DNA of 12,442 nt from J095 sp964407935 (GCA_964407935.1 CAYOXS010000167.1:1-12442), one strand, 5' to 3'; positions 6,481-12,442 are shown, numbered from the stretch's first letter. A program made the numbers and translations. Notes: generated from the sequence alone by a model not told the origin.

Positions 6481-6515
6481 CAAAAAGAGCCTCTCGTTGG
6501 AAAATGAGAGGCTCT
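6481..6515 (-). terminator. SAM riboswitch expression platform: second (proximal) terminator
   Basis: A perfect 10-bp stem AGAGCCTCTC/GAGAGGCTCT (6486-6495 with 6506-6515) with a 10-base loop is followed on the minus strand by five Ts (complement of 6482-6486). It lies 43 bases before the metB start. Its 5' arm plus loop (complement of 6499-6510, CTCTCATTTTCC) can pair over 12 consecutive positions, with one G-U, with the 3' part of the riboswitch P1 region (complement of 6577-6588, GGAAGATGAGAG). That pairing would be the antiterminator. Confidence 0.85.
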
Positions 6516-6532
6516 CGCAGTTCGGAGGGAAT

Positions 6533-6556
6533 AAAAAACCCCTTCCGAAGAAGAGG
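6533..6556 (-). terminator. SAM riboswitch expression platform: first (distal) terminator
   Basis: On the minus strand CCTCTTC-TTCG-GAAGGGG forms a 7-bp stem (one G-U) closed by a UUCG tetraloop, followed by six Ts (complement of 6533-6538). Its 5' arm can also pair with the P1 3' strand: CTCTTCTTC with GAAGATGAG, 8 of 9 positions. It therefore looks SAM-controlled as well. Confidence 0.8.
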
Positions 6557-6578
6557 CTGGCGCATCATTACACTCGCT

Positions 6579-6685
6579 CTCATCTTCCAGAAATTTTTTT
6601 CTGACGGAATTGGCACCGAACACTGGTTTGACCAGTCAGGTTGCCGGGGTTTCGCAGGGCCGTTCCCTCCACCCCTCTGGATGAG
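6579..6685 (-). promoter_or_regulatory. SAM-I (S-box) riboswitch aptamer upstream of metB
   Basis: Read on the minus strand, this 107-nt stretch matches the SAM-I aptamer core closely. P1 is CTCATC/GATGAG (6680-6685 with 6579-6584). It is followed by CAGAGGGGTGGAGGGA, then CGGCCCTGCGAAACCCCGGC-AACC (the P2 and kink-turn region), a P3 hairpin CTGGT/ACCAG, the conserved GGTGCCAATTCC, and a P4 hairpin CAGAAA/TTTCTG. SAM-I riboswitches bind S-adenosylmethionine, stabilise P1 and cause premature termination. Here P1 is followed by two intrinsic terminators and then metB, so high SAM should turn metB off. The identification rests on motif order and sequence. Confidence 0.93.
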
Positions 6686-6709
6686 TACATGTTATTTGGT
6701 TGGTAAGCA

Positions 6710-6725
6710 CTGGCCCAACGGCCAG
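6710..6725 (-). other. 5' leader hairpin of metB mRNA
   Basis: CTGGCC-GTTG-GGCCAG forms a perfect 6-bp stem. It begins within a few bases of the predicted transcription start and precedes the riboswitch aptamer. A stabilising 5' hairpin is the simplest reading. It is not part of the standard SAM-I aptamer. Confidence 0.55.
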
Positions 6726-6734
6726 TTGCGCTCG

Positions 6735-6763
6735 ATATTACCACACTCCGGCCGGGCTGTCAA
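6735..6763 (-). promoter_or_regulatory. Sigma-70-type promoter of metB/SAM riboswitch leader
   Basis: Minus-strand -35 TTGACA (6758-6763, perfect consensus), a 17-base spacer and -10 TAATAT (6735-6740). The predicted start is near 6727-6728. The aptamer follows after about 42 bases. Confidence 0.85.
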
Positions 6764-6778
6764 GTATTTATTATAAAC

Positions 6779-6795
6779 ATATTTGTAAAAAATAT
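6779..6795 (-). terminator. Weak AT-rich hairpin after the glycosyltransferase-like gene
   Basis: On the minus strand ATATTT-TTTAC-AAATAT forms a 6-bp A/T-only stem, starting 3 bases after the stop codon at 6798-6800. It has no GC clamp and no T tract after it, so it would terminate poorly. Readthrough into the metB leader is possible. Confidence 0.25.
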
Positions 6796-6797
6796 CA

Positions 6798-8714
6798 CTA
6801 ATCAAGATTAATGGGCGGCAGTTCAACCCGGCCAACTTCGGCGGCGTTTTGGGCGGGATTGTACCAGATGAGCAGCGGCGACACCGGCCCGGCGGCGGTG
6901 GCCGGCAGCGGCAGGTCGTACACGTCGGCCACAATTTCACCGGGCCGCCAGGCCGAAGTGGGGTAGGCAAAATGGACCGGCACGCCATCGACGGCGGCCA
7001 GCGTTTCACCGGCGGACGTAACCAGCCGGGCCGACACCTTCAAATCGGCGGGGATGGGGCCGGCGGCCTGCCAGTAGAGCGTCAGCCGCACCGGCGCGGG
7101 ACCGGGGCCGGTGTGCGGGGCGCGGCCAACGGTGTAACCGGCCAGCGCAATTTCCGGGGTGACTGGCTGATTGACCGGCTCAACTCCGGGCGGCAGTTCG
7201 GCGGCCGGCTGGGCCATCACTTTGATCAGCGGGCCAACCGCCGCCAGCGACCAACGTTCGGCGGCGCCGGGGAGTTGGCGGGTGAGGTAAACGGGGCGGC
7301 GCTGCGCCAGCCGGGCCTCGACGGCGGCCAGCCGGTCGGCTTCCCGGTCGGCGGCGACGGTTTCAACATCGGGCCGCAAGCCCTCGGTTTGCTGAAAATA
7401 ACGCAGCAGAGTCATTTCGCCAACAATGCCGACAATCACCGCATCATTTTCCAGCGGCTGGCGCAGCATATCGATACCGTAATCGTGGACGGCCCAACTG
7501 TGCGCCGCCTGCACGGTGGGCCAATTGCTGCGGGCCAGTTGGCCGAGCATCACCCCAAAGACCAGCAAAATCAGGCCGGCGAAGCTCAATTTCAGCCAGC
7601 GGCGGGGCAGGTCGGCGGCGGTTTGCAGCAAAAACGCCGCGCCCGCGCCGCTCCACGCGGCCCAAATCAGAAAATTGGGGATGAAAAACACGTCGATATC
7701 GGCGACGTTGTAAAACAGGTTAAAAATAAAATAGGTGACAAAGGCCGCGCCGGTCAGCAGCAGATATCGACCCTGACCAAACCAGGCCAAAAACGCCAGG
7801 CCGACCAGCCCCAGCGCAGTGGTGTAAAACTGGTCGGCCAGCAGGGTAACGTAAAACGTGAGGTCGCGGGATTGATTGAAGGGGTTATCGAAAATAAACG
7901 TGTTGTAACCGCTGGCCGTCACCTGCCGCCAAAAACCGGCCCACGTGTTTTGATAGGTGCCGTCCAGCGAACCGACGTGGCCGCGCAGCGGCAGGTACAG
8001 GTACAGCAGCAGCGGCAGCGCGAAAAACAACAGGCTGAGCAGCAGCGTTTTGGGGCGGAACAGCAGGCCGAGATCGCAGGTGAGCAGCAGGTAAAGGGCC
8101 AGCGCCGGCAGCAGCAACACTACCGTGCGGTGGTGGGTGAGGGCCAGCCCGGCCAAAAAGGCCAATCCCACCAATTTGCCGGCGGAACAGGGCCGGCGAA
8201 TCGCGGCCAACAGGAGCAGCGCCACAAAAAAGGCGTTGAGCGGGTACACTTCGGCGATGGTGGCCTGCTGCCAGAAAACCAGCCCCACGGCCAGCAGCGC
8301 CGCCCCCAGCGCCGCCCCCATTCGACGCGGCCACTGTGCGCCATTGTCGCCGCGCAGTTTTTGGGCCGGTTCGGCCACGGTTGCGGCCAGCAAATAGACC
8401 AGCGCCACCGTCGCTGCGCCAAAAACGGCGCTCAGCCAGTTAACGCGATAGGCCACGTTACCCAACGGCAGCATGGTGAACAGCTTGCCCAGCAGGGTGT
8501 AAAGCGGGTAGCCGGTGGGGTGGGCAATGCCCAGTTGGTACGTGACCAGTTGAAATTCCAGGCTATCATCAAAAAGGGTGACCACCGACGGGGCCAACGT
8601 GAGGGTGTACAGCAGCAGGCTGGCTCCAAACAGCGCCACGGCAATCAGCGTATCGGGGGCGCGCAAGCGTTGGGCCAGAGTCATCACACAGGTGCGGGAT
8701 GCCCGGAGCGGCAT
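6798..8714 (-). CDS. DUF2723 family membrane protein, GT-C glycosyltransferase-like, with C-terminal beta-sandwich
   Basis: A 638-residue polytopic membrane protein with about 9-11 hydrophobic segments in residues 20-390. The N-terminal block 'LAPSVVTLFDDSLEFQLVTYQLGIAHPTGYPLYTLLGKLFTMLPLGNVAYRVN' carries the DUF2723 marks. These are acidic residues (Asp49, Asp50, Glu53) in the first outer loop and the HPTGYPLY motif at 65-72, plus 'AEVYPLN' at 154-160. The family is related to protein O-mannosyltransferases, and the acidic loop would be the catalytic site. Residues 400-500 form a soluble domain. The last 130 residues contain one 'VRLTLYWQAAGP' beta-sandwich module like the repeats of the protein at 3-1862. 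The start is the ATG at 8714 with AAGGA close upstream. A TTG at 8717 and an ATG at 8684 are alternatives. It follows the HlyD-like gene by 15 bases, so both are probably one operon. Substrate unknown. Confidence 0.8.
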   Translation of the reverse strand: MPLRASRTCVMTLAQRLRAPDTLIAVALFGASLLLYTLTLAPSVVTLFDDSLEFQLVTYQLGIAHPTGYPLYTLLGKLFTMLPLGNVAYRVNWLSAVFGAATVALVYLLAATVAEPAQKLRGDNGAQWPRRMGAALGAALLAVGLVFWQQATIAEVYPLNAFFVALLLLAAIRRPCSAGKLVGLAFLAGLALTHHRTVVLLLPALALYLLLTCDLGLLFRPKTLLLSLLFFALPLLLYLYLPLRGHVGSLDGTYQNTWAGFWRQVTASGYNTFIFDNPFNQSRDLTFYVTLLADQFYTTALGLVGLAFLAWFGQGRYLLLTGAAFVTYFIFNLFYNVADIDVFFIPNFLIWAAWSGAGAAFLLQTAADLPRRWLKLSFAGLILLVFGVMLGQLARSNWPTVQAAHSWAVHDYGIDMLRQPLENDAVIVGIVGEMTLLRYFQQTEGLRPDVETVAADREADRLAAVEARLAQRRPVYLTRQLPGAAERWSLAAVGPLIKVMAQPAAELPPGVEPVNQPVTPEIALAGYTVGRAPHTGPGPAPVRLTLYWQAAGPIPADLKVSARLVTSAGETLAAVDGVPVHFAYPTSAWRPGEIVADVYDLPLPATAAGPVSPLLIWYNPAQNAAEVGRVELPPINLD

Positions 8715-8729
8715 CAATCCTTTCGCAGA

Positions 8730-9929
8730 TTAGCTTTCGGGGGCGATGGCAATTTCAACCCGGCCGGTCATGCCGGGCCGCACTGCAAAATCGCCGGCGT
8801 TGAAATCCAGATACACGGTAAACAGGGCGGTATCGCCATCTTTTTGGGTTGATTCCAGCTCGATGCGCTGGATGACCGCCGGGAAGGGCACGTTGGGATA
8901 CGTCTTTAAGTAGAGCGTGGCCTCATCGCCTTCTTTGATGTCGCTGAGATTGCGCTCGCTGAAGTTGGTGGTGACAAAACGCAGCGGGTCAACGCGGGCG
9001 ACGGTAATGGTGGCGTTGGACGTGGACACCCCCGGCGAACCGTTCACTTCGGTAACCTGCCCATCCCACGGGGCCAGCAGCACGGCTTTGGCCAGGTTGT
9101 CGCGGGCCTCGGCCACCTGAATGTTGGCTTCGGCCAGGCGGGCGCGGTTGGCGATGCGCACTTCCGGCCGCACCCCTTCGAGCAGCTTGTCCAGCCGGGC
9201 CTGGGATTGGGCCACATTAGCCCGGGCGCGGGCCAGTTCGGCGGCGGTGGCGGGTTTAACCGCTTCATCATAAATGGCCTGGGCGCGCTCAAAATTGAGC
9301 GTGGCCCGCTGCAACTCGGCGGCCTGGGGACTCATCCCGACGCCCTGGGCATAGGCCACCTGATCGTAGGCTTCCTGCGCCTGTTTCAATTCAATTTTGC
9401 GCAGGCTGAGGTCGGCTTCGGCCTGGGTGATGGCCTCCGGCAGGGGTAATTCCTGCAAGCGCTGCAACTCGGCGCGGCTGGCGTTAAGATTGGCCTGAGC
9501 CTCGGCGATGTCACTGGCCAGGGCGGGCGCTTCTTCGCTGGCAATTTGGGCCTGCAGCGAAGCCAGCGAGGCTTCGGCCTTTTCCAGCGCGCGGCGCAGG
9601 TCGGTGTCATCCACCCGCACCAGCAGATCGCCCTTTTTTACGGACTGGCCGGGCTGCACGTACACCTCGGCGATGGTGCCAACCATACCCGAGGATTGAA
9701 AACTGAACAACTGCGGCGGGGCCGGCAGCGCCACCTGCCCGTCGGCGGAGATGGTGGATTGAAAAACCCTGACCGGTGTGGGCAGCGGCGTTGGGGTTTG
9801 GTCGGGCGTGGGGGTGGCCCCAAAAAAATTAAAGCTGCCCGAGTCCGGGTTGCAGGCGGCCAGCGCCAGCAGGGCGGCCAGCACACCAGTCAGAACAATT
9901 GATTTGCCGGAGAAAAATTTTGTGCGCAT
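8730..9929 (-). CDS. HlyD/RND-type periplasmic adaptor subunit, lipoprotein
   Basis: A 399-residue membrane fusion (adaptor) protein of the kind that links inner membrane exporters (ABC or RND) to the outside. The signal peptide ends in the lipobox L23-A24-A25-C26, followed by a Thr/Pro linker (TPTPDQTPTPLPTP, about 39-52). The biotinyl-lipoyl-like half motif is 'GTIAEVYVQPGQSVKKGDLLVRVDD' (about 84-108). A long Ala/Glu/Leu/Gln-rich helical hairpin spans about 110-285. The second half motif is 'AVLLAPWDGQVTEVNGSPG', and a beta-barrel and C-terminal domain follow (FSERNLSDIKEGDEATLYLKTYP, FAVRPGMTGRVEI). No ABC ATPase, MacB-like permease or RND pump is in the window; the next gene in the operon is the DUF2723 protein. 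The partner pump may be encoded elsewhere, or the adaptor may serve an envelope export pathway tied to glycosylation. Start ATG at 9929; no strong ribosome site. Confidence 0.85.
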   Translation of the reverse strand: MRTKFFSGKSIVLTGVLAALLALAACNPDSGSFNFFGATPTPDQTPTPLPTPVRVFQSTISADGQVALPAPPQLFSFQSSGMVGTIAEVYVQPGQSVKKGDLLVRVDDTDLRRALEKAEASLASLQAQIASEEAPALASDIAEAQANLNASRAELQRLQELPLPEAITQAEADLSLRKIELKQAQEAYDQVAYAQGVGMSPQAAELQRATLNFERAQAIYDEAVKPATAAELARARANVAQSQARLDKLLEGVRPEVRIANRARLAEANIQVAEARDNLAKAVLLAPWDGQVTEVNGSPGVSTSNATITVARVDPLRFVTTNFSERNLSDIKEGDEATLYLKTYPNVPFPAVIQRIELESTQKDGDTALFTVYLDFNAGDFAVRPGMTGRVEIAIAPES

Positions 9930-9962
9930 ACCAGAATAGTTTACCCAGGATCGCCTGATTGC

Positions 9963-10244
9963 CTAATCGGGTGGATCGGTATCTTCTGAAAACCAGGCCC
10001 GGCTCAACTCCGAGGCGGCATCGCTGACGCGCTTGAGCAGCCAGGCAAATATCGCCGAAATAACCACAAAAATCCCAATATAAACCGGGGTCGACAGCCC
10101 TATTTTCTGCGCGCCGACAACAAACATAAAGATCAGCGCCCCAAACAGGGCCACGGCCACAAAAGCAAACACAATCATCAGGCCGATGAATTTGCCCAGG
10201 CTGATGGGCGGTTTGGGACGCGCCGGGTTGGTATTGTTGCTCAT
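9963..10244 (-). CDS. Small two-helix membrane protein, unknown function
   Basis: A 93-residue protein with a polar Pro-rich N terminus (SNNTNPARPKPPIS) and two clear transmembrane segments (about 17-43 and 50-71). The C-terminal tail is charged and acidic (SEDTDPPD). The two-helix topology puts both ends on the same side, probably the cytoplasm. Start ATG at 10244, with GAGG four bases upstream. It lies 33 bases before the HlyD-like gene on the same strand and is probably the first gene of that operon. I do not recognise a family. It could be an accessory subunit of a membrane complex formed with the downstream products. Confidence 0.65.
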   Translation of the reverse strand: MSNNTNPARPKPPISLGKFIGLMIVFAFVAVALFGALIFMFVVGAQKIGLSTPVYIGIFVVISAIFAWLLKRVSDAASELSRAWFSEDTDPPD

Positions 10245-10412
10245 CGGGCCTCATCATAATCTTATCGCCGGAGGCGGGCAAGTTGGCTGCAACTTTTTCC
10301 ACGGGCGCTCGTAATGAATGGCAGCAAGGTGGTAAGGTAATTCTGTGTAAGGAGGCGGTGTTTGGGCAGAAAAACCAGCTACCTGACACTTTGAGTTTAT
10401 GGCTTTTGAACT

Positions 10413-10484
10413 GGACACAGATTTTATGGATAAACACAGATTCCTCTCTAATTTTTTAACCTGAATCTGCGTTAATCTGTGTCC
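10413..10484. repeat. Imperfect inverted repeat built from ACACAGATT words
   Basis: The left arm begins GGACACAGATT (10413-10423) and the right arm ends AATCTGTGTCC (10474-10484), perfect complements over 11 bases. A second word pair lies inside: AACACAGATTC (10433-10443) and GAATCTGCGTT (10463-10473), 10 of 11 complementary. The left arm has about 9 extra bases between its two words. The element is 72 bases long and AT-rich against the local background, with a 19-base centre (10444-10462). I recall similar ACACAGATTAACACAGATT-type interspersed repeats in many environmental bacterial genomes. That link is from memory and untested. No transposase or target duplication is evident. Confidence 0.6.
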
Positions 10485-10525
10485 CAAATTTAAAATTGTT
10501 AGGTGGCCAGGCAAAAAAACAGGTA

Positions 10526-10554
10526 TTGACAAGTCAGGCAAACCACGATATACT
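10526..10554 (+). promoter_or_regulatory. Strong sigma-70-type promoter of the RHH/helical protein gene
   Basis: -35 TTGACA (10526-10531, perfect), a 17-base spacer and -10 TATACT (10549-10554). The predicted start is near 10561, leaving a leader of about 50 bases with AAGGAG at 10595-10600, nine bases before the ATG. The near-consensus promoter and good ribosome site predict high expression. Confidence 0.85.
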
Positions 10555-10609
10555 GTTACACAATTACACGTAATTTTGATAGCGTATTCTTTGCAAGGAG
10601 AAATAAGAA

Positions 10610-11053
10610 ATGTCAGAACAAGTCAAAGACAATGGCAACGGCGTCGCTGAAGAAGTGGCTGAAGCACCCAAAGCCAAAACCGTAGAAGAAACCATCGACG
10701 AAGCCGGCAAAAAAGCAACCGATGCGGCCAAAAAGACGGTTGGCACGGTCAGCGAAACCATCAACGAGGCGGTGAAACAAGTGGAAAAACAGATGAACAG
10801 CATCAGCAAAGCCCTGGGTACGGCGCTGCAAGACCGGGCCAATGTGGTGATGGTTAGGGTTAACGACGACAGCCTGCATTATCTGGATGTGTTGGTTGAA
10901 GCCGATATGACCAAGAGCCGCTCAGAAAGCGCCGCCTTCCTGATTAACGAAGGCATCAAGGCTAACGAAGCGCTTTTTAACAAAATCGGTGAAATTACCG
11001 ACCAGATCGCCGCACTCAAAGCGCAACTGCGCGAAAGCGTCCACGTTGAATAG
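10610..11053 (+). CDS. Small helical protein with ribbon-helix-helix-like module, unknown function
   Basis: A 147-residue protein with three parts. Residues 1-75 are rich in Ala, Glu, Lys, Thr and Val, with heptad-like amphipathic character (VEETIDEAGKKATDAAKKTV...TINEAVKQVEKQMNSI). They resemble LEA/YtxH-like or apolipoprotein-like helices. Residues 79-116 fit a ribbon-helix-helix fold: a short beta strand (NVVMVRVN), helix 1 (LHYLDVLVEA) and helix 2 after a turn (TKSRSESAAFLINEGIKA). Residues 117-142 are a predicted coiled coil (ALFNKIGEITDQIAALKAQLRE). RHH proteins are usually dimeric DNA-binding regulators, so this may be an abundant DNA- or envelope-associated protein. The role is unknown. 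It is monocistronic, with its own promoter and terminator, which argues against a toxin-antitoxin pair. The RHH call is by pattern and moderately sure. Confidence 0.8.
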   Translation: MSEQVKDNGNGVAEEVAEAPKAKTVEETIDEAGKKATDAAKKTVGTVSETINEAVKQVEKQMNSISKALGTALQDRANVVMVRVNDDSLHYLDVLVEADMTKSRSESAAFLINEGIKANEALFNKIGEITDQIAALKAQLRESVHVE

Positions 11054-11066
11054 GTGGGGTCAACCC

Positions 11067-11102
11067 AAAAAGCGGGGCCAGTTTTGGTCCCGCTTTTTTT
11101 TT
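11067..11102 (+). terminator. Intrinsic terminator after the RHH/helical protein gene
   Basis: A 13-bp stem (11068-11080 with 11085-11097, AAAAGCGGGGCCA with TGGTCCCGCTTTT, one G-U pair) with a 4-base loop ends in nine Ts (11094-11102). It starts 14 bases after the stop codon and separates this gene from lon. Confidence 0.9.
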
Positions 11103-11135
11103 ACCCATTCTAACGTTAATCTAACAGTGAGCCAA

Positions 11136-11141
11136 TATAAT
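11136..11141 (+). promoter_or_regulatory. Candidate -10 element of lon promoter
   Basis: TATAAT at 11136-11141 is a perfect -10 hexamer 60 bases before the lon ATG. At 17 bases spacing the -35 position (11113-11118) reads ACGTTA, a poor match, so the promoter may need an activator or another sigma factor. The palindrome TAACGTTA (11111-11118) covers that position, and the word TCTAAC occurs at 11109-11114 and again at 11120-11125. I saw no CIRCE-type element. Confidence 0.5.
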
Positions 11142-11201
11142 GCCCTCACCAAAAACCCAAAAAGGGCCAACTGGTGCATGACAGCCAAGGAGTCAAAACC
11201 T

Positions 11202-12442
11202 ATGTTTAGTTTACTGGACGACCTGTTAGAAGAACGTAAAAATTTAACCGAACTTATCGATGGGGATATTCCTGTTTTACCGCTGCGAGGCACCGTCGCC
11301 TTTCCGTTTATCATTATGCCGCTCAATATCGGCGTACCGCGCTCGTTGAAACTGGTCAACTGGGCGGTCAAAGAAGGCAGCCTGATTGCCCTGGTTACCT
11401 CCAAACACCCTGATGTTGACGAGCCAACCCCCGACCAACTGTACGACATTGGCGTGCTGGCCCGCATCCACCGCATAATGCGCAGCGACCGCGACAGCAG
11501 CACCCAGCAAATCATTGTGCAGGGCATCGAGCGCATTAAAATTGATGAATGGCTCGATAACGAACCGTTTCTCAGAGCCAGGGTATCGCTGCGGGCCGAT
11601 GCCGTGACCCCGGCTGAGTCCTCGGAAATCGAGGCTTACCGCCGCCGTGTGTTGGAACTCTCCGGCGACATTGTTGAACATTTGCCGCAAGTGCCCAACG
11701 AAGTCAACGAGTTTCTGGAGCAGGTTGACGACCCGCGCATTATCATTTACACCATCGCCTCTAACATGCGGATGGACTTTGACGACCAGCTCGATATTTT
11801 GCTGGAAGACAGTCTGCGCGAAAAAATGGCGCTGATGGTGCAGTTGATGTCGCGCGAGCTGGAAGTGCTGGAAATTGGCCAGCGCATCCGCACCGATACT
11901 CAGGAAACGCTCGACCAGACCCAGCGCGAATATTACCTGCGCCAGCAACTGCGCGCCATCCAGAAAGAGCTGGGCGAAGACGACGACGAAGCCATCATCG
12001 ACGAGTACCGCGAAAAAATTGAAAACGCCGGCATTCCCGAAGAGGCCAAAAAAGAAGCCCTGCGCGAACTCAGCCGGCTGGAAAAACTCCAGCCCCAGTC
12101 CGCTGAATTTGGCGTGATCCAAACCTACCTCGACTGGATGGTTGAGCTGCCGTGGAACATACTGTCCGATGACAATCTGGACATCAAACATGCGCGCCAC
12201 GTGCTCAACGCCGACCACTACGACATGGACGACGTGAAACAGCGCATTCTGGAATTTTTGGCGGTGCGCAAACTGCGCCTGGAACGCAATCTGGATGCCG
12301 AAGACGTGGAAAAAGGGCGTGAGCAGGACCGCGCCGGCGGCTCGATTTTGCTCTTTGTGGGGCCGCCGGGCGTGGGCAAAACCAGCCTGGGCCGCAGCAT
12401 TGCCCGCTCGCTGGGGCGCGAATTTACCCGCATGAGCCTGGG
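11202..12442 (+). CDS. lon: ATP-dependent protease Lon, N-terminal part (3' end outside window)
   Basis: Starts at the ATG at 11202 with AAGGAG at 11187-11192, nine bases upstream, and stays open to the window end (413 codons). Lon degrades misfolded and regulatory proteins in the cytoplasm using ATP. The N-terminal substrate-binding (LAN) domain covers about residues 22-215 and opens with 'IPVLPLRGTVAFPFIIMPLNIG'. The helical region follows ('EYYLRQQLRAIQKELGEDDDE' near 246-266, 'YLDWMVELPWN' near 309-319). The AAA+ Walker A is GPPGVGKT at 387-394, then 'SLGRSIARSLGREFTRMSL'. Relative to E. coli Lon (Walker A near 356) the protein has extra residues, partly a charged insert just before Walker A (RNLDAEDVEKGREQDRAGGS). 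Walker B and the Ser-Lys protease domain lie beyond the window. It is preceded by a terminator, so it is transcribed from its own promoter. Confidence 0.96.
   Translation, partial: MFSLLDDLLEERKNLTELIDGDIPVLPLRGTVAFPFIIMPLNIGVPRSLKLVNWAVKEGSLIALVTSKHPDVDEPTPDQLYDIGVLARIHRIMRSDRDSSTQQIIVQGIERIKIDEWLDNEPFLRARVSLRADAVTPAESSEIEAYRRRVLELSGDIVEHLPQVPNEVNEFLEQVDDPRIIIYTIASNMRMDFDDQLDILLEDSLREKMALMVQLMSRELEVLEIGQRIRTDTQETLDQTQREYYLRQQLRAIQKELGEDDDEAIIDEYREKIENAGIPEEAKKEALRELSRLEKLQPQSAEFGVIQTYLDWMVELPWNILSDDNLDIKHARHVLNADHYDMDDVKQRILEFLAVRKLRLERNLDAEDVEKGREQDRAGGSILLFVGPPGVGKTSLGRSIARSLGREFTRMSL

Larger units (their letters stand above)
10245..10609. other. Divergent intergenic region (365 bases)
   Basis: The region separates the minus-strand operon (start 10244) from the plus-strand gene at 10610. 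It holds an imperfect inverted repeat (10413-10484) and the strong plus-strand promoter at 10526-10554. A possible weak minus-strand promoter, TTGCCC-17-TATGAT, lies just before 10244 but would leave almost no leader. I see no ORF with coding character in 10253-10412. Confidence 0.6.

Noticed and set aside
6439..6483. Extended start of metB at the ATG at 6483
   Set aside because: It would put coding sequence into the foot of terminator 2 and bypass the ribosome site at 6444-6450. The family begins at the ATG at 6438.
8715..8717. TTG start of the DUF2723 gene
   Set aside because: The adjacent ATG at 8714 is in frame and a more usual start.
6849..8852. 667-codon open frame on the plus strand
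   Set aside because: It is antisense to the DUF2723 gene, and the translation is Gln/Gly/Arg-rich with no family motif. It exists because of the high GC and codon pattern of the real minus-strand gene.
10610..11053. Antitoxin of a toxin-antitoxin pair (from the RHH pattern)
   Set aside because: There is no partner gene. It is flanked by its own promoter and terminator, and it has a long helical N-terminal region not typical of antitoxins.
11277..12218. 313-codon open frame on the minus strand
   Set aside because: It lies opposite lon, whose domains and Walker A are clear. The shadow has no recognisable motif and no ribosome site.

Overview
This window most likely comes from a member of the phylum Chloroflexota (Anaerolineae/Caldilineae/Ardenticatenia-like), probably an environmental or metagenome-derived assembly. 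The inference rests on three things: GC-rich coding sequence, lipoproteins with the lipobox-plus-Pro/Thr-linker style of that phylum, and large GT-C membrane proteins with appended beta-sandwich modules. It is not proven by a marker gene. A run of exactly 100 Ns at 4672-4771 marks a scaffold join, and both window edges cut genes (a membrane glycosyltransferase at the left, lon at the right).

Layout, left to right. (1) At 3-1862 (+) lies the C-terminal part of a GT-C type membrane glycosyltransferase ending in three tandem extracytoplasmic beta-sandwich repeats. (2) At 1903-2873 (+) an ECF-like sigma factor is followed by a small soluble zinc-finger (H-x3-C-x2-C) protein, very probably its anti-sigma factor. 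(3) At 2874-3091 is an AT-richer intergenic region. On the minus strand it carries a good promoter (TTGAAT-17-TAAAAT), a nested stem-loop and a strong intrinsic terminator, together predicting an unannotated RNA of about 140 nt. (4) At 3092-3739 (+) is a KynB-like metal-dependent cyclase/arylformamidase. (5) At 3813-5134 (+) is a lipoprotein broken by the assembly gap. (6) At 5179-6438 (-) is a plant-type cystathionine gamma-synthase. Its leader (6439-6740) holds a textbook promoter, a SAM-I riboswitch and two successive intrinsic terminators. (7) At 6798-10244 (-) a probable three-gene operon encodes, in transcription order, a small two-helix membrane protein, a lipoprotein HlyD-type adaptor and a DUF2723 membrane glycosyltransferase-like protein. 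(8) At 10245-10609 is an intergenic region with an imperfect inverted repeat built on the word ACACAGATT and a strong plus-strand promoter. (9) At 10610-11053 (+) is a small abundant-looking helical protein with a ribbon-helix-helix module and its own terminator. (10) From 11202 to the window end (+) is the N-terminal two thirds of the ATP-dependent protease Lon, cut just after Walker A.

Functionally the window is mostly housekeeping and envelope biology. Methionine synthesis is under direct SAM control, two GT-C proteins suggest protein or cell-envelope glycosylation, there is a sigma/anti-sigma switch, and there is protein quality control. The parts least explained by known annotation are the predicted minus-strand RNA at 2885-3027, the double-terminator architecture of the SAM riboswitch, the RHH/helical protein, and the interspersed inverted repeat at 10413-10484. 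No CRISPR array, tRNA, rRNA, transposase or phage gene was seen.
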